A DNA stretch of 64,000 nt from Axinella damicornis (lineage: Eukaryota; Porifera; Demospongiae; Axinellida; Axinellidae). Position numbers and translations under genes: made by a program. Shown piece after piece: positions 25,101 to 35,986 of this stretch; positions within the stretch are counted from its first letter, which is position 1; each line of letters begins with the position of its first letter. Below the pieces are notes generated by a model. That model was not told the origin of the DNA, did not search any database, and worked only from the letters and a program-made list of their open reading frames with translations. Location: assembly GCA_963931865.1 (NCBI GenBank), contig OZ007507.1, forward strand, positions 1,312,913-1,376,912. Direction: 5' to 3'.

Positions 25101-27109
25101 GGAGGAGCTCCAGAGATAGACGATATCTCCTATGTTGCACAACCCAGAGACTTCCAGGTTGGTCTGGGAAGGAAGAGCGAAAGGAAACAGAGTACGAGTT
25201 GATGATTTCATTATGGTGTTGAGTGTTTGGTTTGTTTTGCTTCCAGGGAACGCATTTGAGCAAATATGGATTTAGGACCGAGTCTTCCGGAAGTGTTAGA
25301 CTGCGTTTTAACATTGCTCATCAGAGCAGGTAATGAATCTATTGATTTGCAGGTGTGCAACCATTTCCTTTTGCTGGCGGTGGTGACTGAAGACACGGAA
25401 GCTACTGTTATACCATTTCCTTCCCCTACAGCCTCATAGCGGAGAGACTGCCAACACAGGATGCAGCCCATTTACTGAAGTGAGTTGATCATCCCAAGAA
25501 TCTTCCTGGACCTTTCCAAATGCTCTCATGGGTACCGATTTAGTACCCAACCTCCCTCAGCAACCTATGCATTGCCTGCATTTTACATCGGAATACCAGA
25601 GATTCCAAAGCTATAGATCCTATAACCACCGACTAATCACTAGACCCTGATTACAGAGGAAGTTTTGGTACATTTGCAGGTCTGCAAGGTTAGCACTGAT
25701 TATGACCTACAGTATATTTGTGGTGGCCGGGGGAGCCTGAGGAGATGGCTAGAAGACAGTTTTTGCAGCATAGTACAGGGTATACAAAATGAAAGATCTT
25801 TGCTCCCCATAGTTTGAGAAGTTTGAGGCCTTGAGTTCTGCCTGAGCTATGCATATTGTGGTGTGCATTTTCCTGTGCAGTAAGTGAGGTACTGTTGCAG
25901 ATGCTAATTTCCTCAATTTCCTCCCTCCAGGTACAGGGGATTCAAGCCATCTGTTGCCGCTGTGTTAGGTTGGGTGGTCTTTATATTGTGTACCATAGGG
26001 CCAGGCTATAATATTATGTGTGTGGTCGTAAATTTAATGCATATGCTAGAGAAGAGCCGTGCACTAGGAACGAGGCTTGTGCGCTATATGAAACATGTAC
26101 AAAGCTGTATGCCGATGACAGTCATCTACTGACTGAGAAACAGTGGTGCCCTGCGGTAGTTGTTCCTACCGGCATGTTATCACCTAGCATTAACCCCCAC
26201 ACAAGCTTATTGGAGACCATGATTGCAAACGCTTGTCATCTGTTGCTGAAGAGTTAGTGGGTTACATTTAATTAACAAATGGAGGTTAATTGAACTCAGA
26301 CTATAGGCCTTTGTGTGAGCAACATGCAATATAGAGTAATTGCATGTACCTACTTTGGCATCCAGCCAAGGGCATAGATATGACTGCCTCCACACTGCCG
26401 CCTCCTCTGACAGAATGTAGTAGGTAATATTACCCTTTGAGATCACGTTACACATTGTACATTACATCATGTGAAATTCCAGTGGAACACACTTTGTGGT
26501 GACCGTACATATTGAGTGGGGTCCTCACTGGAAATGCTGCATTGTGGTGCATCATTGCGTTCGCTGAGATCGCCATAGAAGCTGCTATCTCCAAAAATAG
26601 CACACAACTGCCATGTTGGTGTACTTTCCTGTATTCTCAAAATGATGACATCAGCTGCAATGGGTCTATTCCTGCCTCCATTGGACTGCACATTTACCAC
26701 AAGTGTATTCTGCATCTAGCTGTGATGTCTTTGGAGCGCGCTGCTCAGACACAAGAACATAAACCATAAACTATAAGTTTGGTTTGGCTCCATGCAGACA
26801 TTGTCCTCCTCAGAACATTCAAGAGTCAAGTAGCTTAATGAGTATTTTAATACAGAAGTGTGCATTGTTATCCGTGGATTATTTTGAACAAAGTGGTTAT
26901 TGGTCCGGCAGGAAGTAGGGCGATGGGTTAGGGTATTAGGGCCAGGGCCAGTGTTGAATGTGCATGCGTGTCCGTTACCTATACTTACAGTACATGTATG
27001 TACTTCCTGCCGGACCAATATCCATGTCGATTTTTGAAACCTTGTTTTGTTGTCTGCAGATGCCTACCAGAGAGCGAGGGAAAGAGCAGCTGCACTCATT
27101 GTACAATAG
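13138..27109 (+). CDS. MKS1: MKS1, B9-domain protein of the ciliary transition zone
   Basis: Part of the MKS module gating the cilium base with B9D1/B9D2. Exons: 13138-13196, 14958-15046, 15388-15434, 15612-15694, 15926-16001, 16366-16463, 16849-16983, 17718-17757, 19211-19292, 19663-19745, 22682-22741, 22896-22938, 23266-23328, 23883-23959, 24072-24141, 24527-24634, 25024-25157, 25247-25329, 25432-25479, 25931-25968, 27060-27109. They sum to 1566 bases, 521 residues, with every phase matching (human protein about 559). Marks: MAVYRTRDSLKN at the N-terminus, GWQEK-like RWQEKVFSQ, MHIMADL-like MFIMADL, and the B9 domain about 287-475 (MGEIVSAQGFEYDDLYI, HFSCPFEFE, SLDYWDRHRIEGYG, LTVSTWRP, RFFVGG). 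The C-terminus AYQRARERAAALIVQ matches the helical end of the family. Introns hold a 33-base minisatellite array, foldback elements and GA tracts. The least certain boundary is the acceptor of exon 3. Confidence 0.95.
13253..13266. promoter_or_regulatory. RFX X-box-like site
   Basis: AATGCCATGGCAAC matches the palindromic RFX site GTTGCCATGGCAAC at 12 of 14 positions. It lies 57 bases into MKS1 intron 1. RFX factors control ciliary genes in animals, and MKS1 is a ciliary gene. Binding is not shown by sequence alone. Confidence 0.5.
14190..14290. mobile_element. Palindromic TAGCCT-type MITE copy in MKS1 intron 1
   Basis: About 100-base imperfect palindrome starting AGCCTGGTTCC and ending GGGAACGAGGCT, with inner arms GATCGCTTACAG / CTGTAAACGATC. 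Same family as the element at 35022-35132. No clear target-site duplication. Confidence 0.7.
14636..14931. repeat. C/T-rich (CCCCTCC)n tract
   Basis: About 300 bases of almost pure pyrimidine, immediately before MKS1 exon 2, where it may extend the polypyrimidine tract. The Gly/Glu ORFs on the opposite strand are artefacts. Confidence 0.9.
16241..16306. mobile_element. TAGCCTC-type mini-element with 9-base duplication
   Basis: Starts TAGCCTCATTCCCA and ends GGGAATGAAACTA; flanked by GAGGGGAAG (16232-16240) and GAGTGGAAG (16307-16315), an 8 of 9 match. Lies in MKS1 intron 5. Confidence 0.6.
16475..16665. repeat. GA-rich tract in MKS1 intron 6
   Basis: Purine-only sequence of GGA/GGGA words starting just after the exon 6 splice donor. 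ORFs in it are artefacts. Confidence 0.85.
16990..17345. repeat. GA-rich tract ending in a 24/25-base tandem array
   Basis: Purine-rich MKS1 intron 7; the last part (about 17218-17345) repeats a unit like AGAGTGAGAGAAGGGGAGGA five times. The 220- and 154-codon minus-strand ORFs here are Ser/Pro/Leu artefacts. Confidence 0.9.
18016..19170. repeat. 33-base GC-box minisatellite, about 35 copies
   Basis: Unit of 33 bases (some 32) containing GAGACCCCGCCCCAACC and CTGCTGTATTTGCC, filling most of MKS1 intron 8. Because 33 is a multiple of three, ORFs up to 413 codons with an 11-residue repeat (QGWGGVSRQIQ) run through it; these are not genes. C/T changes at CCTYGAG and CCC(Y/A)(R)CCCC positions allow variant units to be told apart. 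Confidence 0.97.
19400..19512. repeat. G/A-rich tract in MKS1 intron 9
   Basis: GGGGAGGAGGACGGGGGAGG words repeated; low complexity. Confidence 0.85.
19774..19818. mobile_element. 45-base perfect palindromic mini-MITE
   Basis: TAGTCTCGGAACCAGACTCC followed by its own complement, ending CCGAGACTA. Flanked by identical 9-base copies of TGATGTGGT at 19765-19773 and 19819-19827. Smallest member of the TAGYCTCG family in this window; in MKS1 intron 10. Confidence 0.85.
20919..21185. mobile_element. 267-base foldback element
   Basis: Left arm from CACGCTTTTCC through TCCTCGATTGCAAAA to CATAAGACAG is repeated as an inverted right arm ending CCGAAAAGCGTG. Arms are about 120 bases and imperfect. In MKS1 intron 10. 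Confidence 0.85.
21187..21931. mobile_element. Foldback element with an internal minisatellite
   Basis: Terminal inverted repeats of 27 bases with one mismatch (CCAAGAGTGCATCAGTACAC... and its complement). Between them lie alternating 50- and 68-base units, each starting GGGTTTAGGGCGAGTAAGATG and ending ATAGTGTGTGAT, about eleven in all. It starts one base after the previous foldback element. Confidence 0.88.
22327..22540. repeat. 24-base minisatellite, 9 copies
   Basis: Unit CCAGGCTCCACCCACTCTAT plus ACTC, nine copies with two variants, in MKS1 intron 10. Starts from a TAGCCTCATTCCCAGGCT sequence that resembles a TAGCCTCG element end. Confidence 0.95.
24331..24372. mobile_element. 42-base TAGCCTMG-type mini-MITE with 9-base duplication
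   Basis: Starts TAGCCTAGCTCGTTCCCAGG and ends GGGAATGAGGCTA. Flanked by GGCTTATAC on both sides (24322-24330 and 24373-24381). In MKS1 intron 15. Confidence 0.75.
26899..27019. mobile_element. 121-base MITE with 19-base perfect inverted ends
   Basis: ATTGGTCCGGCAGGAAGTA at the left is exactly complemented at the right end. It sits in the last MKS1 intron, ending 41 bases before the final exon. Confidence 0.8.
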
Positions 27110-27315
27110 CACCTTGCAATATCTTTCACTCTGTGTACTCTCTGACTGGACGTCATAATTATTGTATTCCTCGTCTTCAGCCCCGCCCATAATATGCGGA
27201 AGTACCCACGAGGCACGGTATTTATTCGCGCCGTCTCGCTTCTGCCGGCATGCCAACGACTTGTATAATATACCAACCAGTTTTAGGGTTGAAGTATTAA
27301 CGGTCATAAAGTGCT
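27110..27315. promoter_or_regulatory. Short MKS1-BICDL intergenic region
   Basis: Only 206 bases separate the MKS1 stop from the first ATG of the next gene on the same strand. MKS1 3' UTR and the promoter of the adaptor gene must share this space. No AATAAA is visible. Confidence 0.5.
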
Positions 27316-30300
27316 ATGCACCGCATAATGAACAGCGACCCGGATTTGGACTCGCTGCGCGTAGAACTGCGCAAGAAAGAGCACGATCTACTGTTGGCGG
27401 CGCGGTTTGGTAAAGGCCTTCTGGAAGAGAACGATCAACTAAAGAATCAGCTGAAGCTGCTTCGGGACGAGTACTCCAACCAGAAGGAGGTAAGCAAAGA
27501 CGTCGTTGTAGGATACTACACTAATGACTCCAATGAATATGTCATCATAACATAAGGTTCCATGGAATGAAGTAGTAAATTACTAACATTGCATACTGAT
27601 TATTTTATCACTAGCATTTTCACCACCCCTTCTAATTTTTTCTCACACTGTCTCATAGGTAAATAATAGCTGTGACCTGTCACAAAATTTGCTAACAGCA
27701 GCTAAAACCCCTAAAATGGGTTGTACTCTTGTTTAAATTTGCAGTTGTTGGAATCTCAGAAGCACGAGTACCAGCGTAATCTTGCTGTGGTGAGGAACGA
27801 TGCAGAGATGCGCATATCTGAGCTAGAGCAACAGCTGAAGAACACCAGCCTGGCATTGGAACGTGAGAAATCGATTGCACACAGTTCAAAAGAGGAGCAC
27901 CGAAAACGCGTGGAAGGGCTGCAGACGGAGAACGCACAGCTCCAAGCAGAGTTGGAACAGGTATGATGTGGTTGCTTTGTGTATGGAAGTTAGACAGCTG
28001 TGAAGCCCTGCAAATGGTAGCTGGCATCAGGCTGCAGTTTGAGGTTAGCATTCCTTGATCTTGATTTGCAATGCATGGGTTGTCCTTCTTGAATTATGTC
28101 ATCATTATTTAAAGTTTGGTTGCAGACACGCATGCATAATAATAGCCGTGACCGTGTTCCTAGGCCACTCTCACCTCCAGTTGTAGTATACTATCTTTTT
28201 CTCCACTGGAGACAGGAGACCTGGTGATGTCTCTCAGACTAATGTTGGCACAAGGAGTGTTCCAACAGAGGAATGCTTGCTCCCAGCTGACCACACCAAG
28301 CCTCACTAATCCCTGGCTGCTATATAAGACCCACATTCCATTGTCCCCTGACACTACTAACTGTTTGTTGGACGTCGCTAAGCAACAATTGTATCTGATG
28401 CCACATTTACTAACTTGAAGTTCATTGATTGCAAAAAAACATTCCACAGCTATTTAAGACCAATTAGCACTATCCGTAATGAAGTTAATGGGTTCAAACG
28501 ATATAAGTCTTCACAACAAATACAACAGTGATCAGCTTTGTAAACATTCCTTACTGTCTACTCCTATACGGTTGCCTAGCAACAAGTCAGTTATTCTTAG
28601 GTTGTATGGGCATCCCTGCAGTCCTTGCAAACACTCTAAGGTTGTGGGCCCATTCAAGCACATTGCAAACCCCACTAAGGTAATTGTGGGCCCATTTAGT
28701 TGCCTTGCAAAACCAGGCCAATTCAGTTGGCAATGCCTTGTAAGGTTGTATACCCAGTGCCCATGCTGTTTCGTGTGTAACAGTTGTTTTGCTCGATCCA
28801 CACACCTGTCAGGCTCTGCTGGAGAAGCAGACGGAGGTGGAGGTGCAGCTGGAGCTGAAGAGAAGAGTGGAAGAGTGTGATAGAGAAAAGCAGGAGACTA
28901 GCAGGAATGTCTTGGAGATGCAGAAAGAGGTAATGTCATTAGCAAAGTTGTGGAAAGATCAAGGTCTTAGATACCTGAGCTGGGCAGCATAGTACTCCTA
29001 CTTTCGATACCCAAGGCAGTGATGGCATCCAACGGTTGCTATCCACATAAAACTGTACAGTGATAGCTGTACTGTCAGGCTCAGTGTGTGTACAGGAGCT
29101 CCTGGTATGCAGTATGCCTAAAAGCTATGTCTCAATTGCCCCTTTGGCCTCCCTCTTTCTGTATACTAATTGCCTTTTACCATTTGATAATACGTAACAC
29201 ACATCTATGTTTGGTAAGTGGACCACCCTTGTCCATATACATTGCTAAATTTTTGGCTGTGGAGACTACTGTTGCCAGGCAATTGATTGCTTCACTGTGC
29301 TGCTTTCCTGTGGTGGCAGACGAATCCCCGGACGAATCCCCGCAGTGGAAACCATTGCAGCAACTGTTACATCAGTGCACATAATAGTGGCGGAACCAAT
29401 ACATGATTGGGGTAATATGTGAAGTCCTGAAAGAATATCTAGTTAGGGGCTGAGCAATTTGTGTCTGCCCATGTCAGCCGGCCATGTGACTGCCATATAA
29501 GGTGCTAGCAACTAGGTGTGATAGCTATGTCTGGATAAAAATACTATCAGTTACTTGAGCACTGCTATGGTGACCGTCACACTTTCCTTGGACGTGTTTG
29601 TTCTGAGTCTTTGACATCGGGAAATCTGCACGCTAGAGATGCCTAATTAGTGCTGAATTACAATGTGGCTAAAAGGCAGTAGTAGATATGCAGTACGTGT
29701 AGTAACAGGAGCTTACGGAGCTCCTGCAGGTGGTGTTATAAGCTAGGAATGTAGGAATGTACCAGCTATGCACACACTTGGGTGTTTACTCATCTAATAG
29801 CTTTATTCCACTTGTGTTGGTTTACTAACTTTGTTGTTAATAATACCCGTGATATTTGAGTCACGTCTGTTGCAGTCGTAGCACTGTACAATGAGCTATT
29901 GTATGAAGCCGTATAAGATGAAAGTGCTGAAGTGTGACCTGAATTCCTAATATGCTTAGTCTGCTATACGTATATATTTCCCTGGCAAATTTTGCACTGG
30001 AGAAAAGCTCTTTGTATATGTTGCGATAAACTGGATAATTTACGGCTGAACTGCAGGTCAAGATTATTGCATTTGGGGCGGGGTTTCGAGGTTAATACAT
30101 CACTCCGCTTTGGCCTACTTGTGATGTATACTTGTGATGTATACGCCTCAACCATAAATGGTAAACATAGCACTTCATTATTCATAGTATCAGTTTCCTC
30201 TTTTGGTCTTTTAATAGAAACTTGATCTTTGACCTCTCTGACAGTACTTTTGTGTTGTAGCCATGTCAACAAGCAAGTTGTGATGTATATGTGAGCCATT

Positions 30301-33300
30301 TCAGTACAACAAGGAATTTATTCACTGTTTGCATGACGCAGACTCTTTTCAGGGGGTAAACAGCTTTGGTACACAACTTGTGTTGGGTGCAGGCGAACTG
30401 AAAAAGGAAGTGGCATCATAGGCTGAAGTCTAGTTGATTCATTTGTTGTTTGGAAGCATAAGGAGCATTCCCTGAGCAGCTCATTGTGAGGTCCAGCGAT
30501 AGTACTGCAAGCGACAAATGCTGGGCCTGGGAATGAGGCTAGCCTGCATACGGGTAGTTTTATAGCTGAAGTCCTCCCCTGCATTTTGTCCTATAAACCC
30601 GTTTCAAACATGGTTGGTAGGTAGACAAAAATGCAGCATATGAATGTAACATTTCCACAGAAACAATTGGTGAGTGGGGAAATCCCTGTCATTTATTGAT
30701 GGTATCCCTCTCAGTTATCCCTAGCAAGAGTGCATGATGACATCATTGTCTTTGCGCTGCAATGACGCTGCAGTGGCGATGATGTCATCATGCATGCGCT
30801 CTTGCCCTAGAATGCAATCCCGCACAGCCCACAGTTATGTGTTTATACTGGCACAGTTTGTTATCACAATTATGTAAATTGGCCGACTGACCCGTGTGCA
30901 TTCCATGTGATCAAGACAGCCCTATGTATCTACCTTAAGGTCACTATTAGGCAATTGGGTATAATTATAGCAGATTTAGTATACTGTCAGCTAATAGTAA
31001 CTGAATCCGTTCAAGTGGCAACCAGTCCCAATATCTACTATCTAATTAGTACTTGATACCCAACACCATATATAACCTTGCATCTAAATACTAATACTAA
31101 TCTTAATACCTAATATCTTGCACCAATACCTAATATCTAACACTGGCTGCAGATCATTGCGTCTAGTCTCATCTTTGCGTGTTGGTCTTGACTCTAACAG
31201 ATTCTGGAGCTTCAAAACAGCAACAGGCGCATCAGCCAGGATGTCTCCACACTTGCACATACCTGTGACAAGCTCTCGGATGAGCTGCAGGCCAGCCAGG
31301 AGGACCTCACCTTCTGGGAGAAGCAGTGTGAGACCAGAAGTGGAGAGGTGAATGAGCTATTCCTGAATAAAAGACTTCCAATTGGACACCAAAGCTATAT
31401 ATATAGCACTGCCAGTGGGTGTCCACTCTGAGCAGAAGTTAATTATAGTGTATCAAAGATACATGTTTGTATAGGAACACATATACTAGAAAGGCTATTT
31501 TAAGAATTTATGACCCAGCCAGCCTACACTTTAATCATAGGCAGTAGTATGTAAACCCTCTCCCTCCTCATCTCCCCCAAGGGTTTTCCTACATAAACAT
31601 AAACTTTAACTTCCAACTTCTCCCCAACGTAACTTGCATGGAAGGGAGCAATCCTAAAGAGGAACTATGGCCATCACACACATCACTGGCTTGACAGTAA
31701 TGTAGCACCATTATGAGTTGTCCTGCTCCTTTCTGCCACAGCTGTTGTCACAGTCCAAGGAGCTGGAGGACTCGCAGGATCTTGTGAAGCAGCTGAAGCT
31801 TCAGCTAGACCAACAGGTGGGTTAGCTCTCAGGGTCTAGAGCAACAGGTGGGTTAGCTCTCAGGTTCTACGTTGTCTGGAGTGTGAGTGCAGAGATTATC
31901 ACACATTTGCTCCTAGCACAAATGACTGTGTGTAGTTTGTACTATCAGCGTTCTCCTCTACTGCAACTCAGTCAATCTGACAGACAAAATAAAGGATTAA
32001 TCTGACAGACAAAATAAAGGATTAATCTGACAGACATATCCAAGGGTTAGTCTGACTTGGTTCATTAATTAATCTGGTCGTGGATTTCCGTAAGCATTCA
32101 GTGTATTAGCTCACATGATGGGTTGTTGTATCACAGCACACCTCAAGGACGTGTATGTTGGACTGAGTTATGATCAAATTATGCTGCATGTCAGGATAAT
32201 TATTGTTCTATAAGATTTGCTCTGCCTTCTGCTATCTTTCAGTAAATTACACACTCGCTCCTCGTGGAGTGGAGATCTTCTGCTCCTTGTGGAGTAGATT
32301 AACCCTGTTCTTCCCCTCCTTGTGGAGTAGATTAACCCAGACTATCGGTTTAACTATTAACCCTGTTTTCCGATCCTCGCAGAATACGATTCTCCTCACA
32401 CCTAACTCCACGGCATCTCTCTTTGACGAATTCATGTCTCCCCTCTTCACCATTGTACCTGAGGAGGTCTGCTCCAACTTCTCTGATGTCAGTAGTTCCG
32501 AGGACTCGTTAGACCTGCCAGTAAGTTGATCAGCAGATATACCTGTAGTGAGTCTGATTTCACTATCTAAGCTTGGGTCCATTGCTTGGGGATTGCATGC
32601 AGGCCAGGTTGGGCATTTCTGTTGCTAGACATACTGCCTGTGAGGCAGGGCCTGCTAGCATGAATCAGGAAATTGTCCAGTAGCCAGTAGTTACTTCTAG
32701 CTCTGAGTAGTCTTTTTCTTTTGATTTGCCAGATGCATATGAATGAGAAGTATTATTCTATTTCCCTCAGGAACTGGCAGACGACGCTACTCTGCAGCGT
32801 CAACATACCTATACTGTACCTATACAGGAACCTGAGAAAACCTCCCACTACACGGGCTGGTCCAGGACGGAAGAGTATAATGACTGCATGAGGTGAGCTT
32901 CCATAGATTCTATATCTGAACTCTTGTACTGCACGTGGAGTAGCGTATATACCATCAACGATGTGTGCTCAGAATGTGTGGTTGGTGGTCGCTGCTACTC
33001 TAATCAAGGTCTCTACCCCAACCTGAAGTCCCATGGGGTCTGGAAATCCCATGAGATCTGGTGATGCTATCCTTTCTGTAACGGTTTGTGTGTTTATGGA
33101 CCAAACGTATGGTGACCAGGGCATTTTGCAATTGTGTCATGTGTTGGGTGTCAGTTGGCTTCTGATGTTTGCTCATCGGGCTAAGTAGTGCCACCCTTTA
33201 CTACAGTTAGTCCTAGCTCCCTTTGAACACTGAAGCACTGTGTAGTAAACATTTCATTGACTTCTGGTAAGTGATAGGTTTCTCAATGCTTTGCAAATGA

Positions 33301-35635
33301 ATGATGACCAATGAAACAGAAACAGTCTTACGTTCAAAGGGAGTTGAAACATTGCTGCCTGAAGCTAATGAGGCACTTTAGTATGCTTCAAGCTTTAGCT
33401 TGTCCCCATTGCCAGTGTTCATACACACACAGTGTGCATATTGACATTTACGTACGGTAGAAGCCGGATCTACAACGTCGACTCGGAGGTTATGCGGCTT
33501 ATCCTCCTTGGGAAAGTTTAGCCTCGGCTTCACCTCAGGCAAACTTCCCATGGAGGATAAAATTAATCGCATAACCTCCGCTTCGACGTAGTAGATCCTA
33601 TACATCCCTCACTCTTGGCCCGATACCCTCGGTCTCTGGTCATCTAATTGACTGCATGCCATGCTCTATCCATGAAGGGCTTGTAACTAAAAATACTTGA
33701 GAGTAACTGTCCTTCGTTCTGAACAACTGATAGATCTTGCATGTGGTTGCATAATTATTGCATGGTAATCTTGGCCACCGTACAGTGGATGATTTTGGTG
33801 TAAGCAATTGCCATCTAAACATGTTCCTTTGGTGCATTCATCACTAGTACTTAATTCTCTGAATCAGAAAGTTCGCATCATTGTGATCCGAGATGTCAAT
33901 TAAACCCAACTAAACCTGTCTCGCAACGACAAGAATGTGTAAATTTAGTGAGAGGAAGACCTGATTGGTCTTCTCGGATTGCAGATGAAATTAGCACAAT
34001 TATGGCTAGCTTGCACGTGTTTGAGTCTGGGCTACCCTTCAAATTTAGTAACAGTGAGGTAATTGTTTAATGTTACTGAAATAGTAACAGTGAGTTAATT
34101 GTGTAATGTAACTATAATTACAAGTAGCTGAGCTCGCTTCGCTCGCTCAGCTACTTCCCCCTCGTTCGCCTACGTGAGTAATCCGGCGGCGGGCAGCTCC
34201 CTGTGCAGAGCTGCTGCTCCCCGATTGCATCGATCCGCTTCAAACTGCTGAGTCCCCGTTTCCGTCCGCTTCAGCTGCTGCCCACCGATTGCGTCCCTTC
34301 AGCTGCTGCTTGCCACTTGCGTTCGCTTCAGCTGCTCTTCCCCGATTTCAACAGCTCCCCAATTGCGTCCGCTTCGGCTGCTGCTCCCCGATTGCGTCTG
34401 TTGCTCCCCGATTGTGTCCGTATCGCCCGATTGCGTCCTTGTAGCCTCACCTGTTCTGGAAGATTCCAGCCCATGCCCAATGTTCTCGAACGTTCTTTGC
34501 AGAGTTCGAGGTTCAGTACATTGAAGTACGAAGGTCGCGCGTCACCAGTCTAGTCCTGCCCCACGAACATCCCACTTCCGTCACACACACACGGACGCAC
34601 ATTAAAATCTTAATATATTGATACAGCAGTTGCCAAAGATGTTATTGGGTGTGAACTACCCATTCCCCTCTGGTTTACACTCCGTTGCATTCATGACTGT
34701 CCACCTCCAGGTGTCGGGAGTCGAAGGAACAGCTGCACAGACAGGAGAAGGAGCTGAAGTGTGTCACTGAACAGCTGCTAATAGCCGTCCAGCAGAAGTT
34801 CAAATTGCAGCAGCAGATAGAGGCCTGGCAGGTGTGTAGATGAGTACATCACCTATAGGAAAAAAAATAAAAGTTAATTTCACCGTACATAATTATGTGT
34901 TGGGAACTACACCAATTCCCAATACGTTTACAGTGTACCAAACCCAACAGTAATGTGACAAACACAAATCTGTTGTGGGCCAGCTGTTGTACAATCATTG
35001 TGAAACTGTTCTGTTAAAGGTGCCTCGTTCCCAGGCCTTCCGCACCTCTAGTTTTTGATCGCTTGCAGTGTCCGTTTTTGCATACTGCAAGCGATCAAAA
35101 ACTGGAGGTGTGGAAGGCCTAGGAACGAGGCTACTAATAATCGAGTGTAGGTGTATATGCAGTATTGGATAACTGTTAGGGTATTGAATACTCTCATTGT
35201 TTGGAAAAGCAGCGGGAACTAGGTTTACGTATTGGGAGATTTTGCATACACACTGCATGATGGAGATAATGCACAACTTTTAATGTAGTAGAGATGATTT
35301 GGGCTACGTAGCCCATCCTTGTCTGATCCTGTCCTTTAGCTGAGAAACAATATCGCCCGACTAAAGATGTTTAGTAAAGAGCCAGGGTCTGGCAGTAGTT
35401 ATTGAGTTTAAGTATGATGTAGACTAGACACTGCTGTTCACACGGTCATGCTCCTTCCCTCTTGCAGACTGACATGACTCTGGTTGTGGAGCACCACATA
35501 CAGAAACAGCTGAAGAGAGACCACCATAAAGCAATCAATAGGAAAAAGGCTGCGGATAAAAATAGCAACTCTGATATTTGCGCGCCTGCTCAAGAATTCA
35601 TGCTTCACCTGCTCAGAACCTCCTCTGTAGTTTAA
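27316..35635 (+). CDS. BICDL: BICD-family-like dynein cargo adaptor (BICDL/CCDC64)
   Basis: Coiled-coil adaptor linking vesicle cargo to dynein-dynactin. Nine exons: 27316-27489, 27745-27960, 28813-28929, 31201-31347, 31742-31816, 32383-32520, 32771-32892, 34711-34831, 35468-35635; total 1278 bases, 425 residues, all phases agreeing. Residues 24-36 (DLLLAARFGKGLL) contain the AAxxG CC1 box (A28 A29 G32) that contacts dynein light intermediate chain. Long heptad coiled coil follows through exon 5, then an acidic Ser-rich linker (SSSEDSLDLP), then a C-terminal coil with LLIAVQQKFKLQQQIEAWQ, the signature of BICD-related proteins (cargo/Rab-binding end). Shorter than human BICDL1 (about 570). 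A second in-frame ATG at 27328 is an alternative start. BICDL rather than BICD or Spindly is judged from the C-terminal motif. Confidence 0.9.
30724..30805. mobile_element. Short palindromic element in BICDL intron 3
   Basis: GCAAGAGTGCATGATGACATCA at the left end is complemented by TGATGTCATCATGCATGCGC... at the right, with a GC-rich centre. About 82 bases. Confidence 0.65.
33466..33600. mobile_element. 135-base foldback element in BICDL intron 7
   Basis: Near-complete imperfect palindrome; arms include GGATCTACAACGTCGACTCG and CGGAGGTTATGCG with their complements. Confidence 0.75.
34127..34565. repeat. Dispersed element carrying a GCTTCAGCTGCTGCTCCCCGAT tandem array (copy 1)
   Basis: Degenerate 30-36-base repeats with the core TTCAGCTGCTGCTCCCCGA (34193-34440), then a flank with GTTCTGGAAG, GAGGTTC and AAGTAC...AAGGTC. 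The same array and flank recur in reverse orientation at 47565-47890. In BICDL intron 7. Confidence 0.6.
35022..35132. mobile_element. 111-base palindromic MITE, TAGCCTCG family
   Basis: Almost perfect hairpin: GCCTCGTTCCCAGGCCTTCC, inner arm TTTTTGATCGCTTGCAGT, then complements ending GGCCTAGGAACGAGGCT. In BICDL intron 8. No clear target duplication. Confidence 0.85.
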
Positions 35636-35986
35636 ATGCTACATTTATATTCACTTATGCTTTAACCCTCCACACAGGTATTGTTATTAGCTATACAAAA
35701 CACAGTTTATAGATGATTGGACATTTTCAAGTCTGTAAACCACCATTATTTTTTATCACAGCAAAAGTATATATCCATGCAGCCCATGCAATTGGAGTCC
35801 ATCATATTATACATCCCTGTAAAGGGAACTTCCTGCCATGCAGTATTTTAACTGATTTTGTCAACTAATTTCTGTACAGTCTGTGGATTTGCATGCATGA
35901 AATGTCTGTTTGGTATTTGAATTCCTATTTTGTAAGTTTGTCATAGAAATGGGGGGTGATTGAGTATTGTTTGACATTGTGCGTTT
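35636..35986 (+). other. BICDL 3' flank
   Basis: AT-rich non-coding sequence after the BICDL stop codon, probably its 3' UTR, running up to the E1 repeat. No AATAAA found. Confidence 0.4.
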
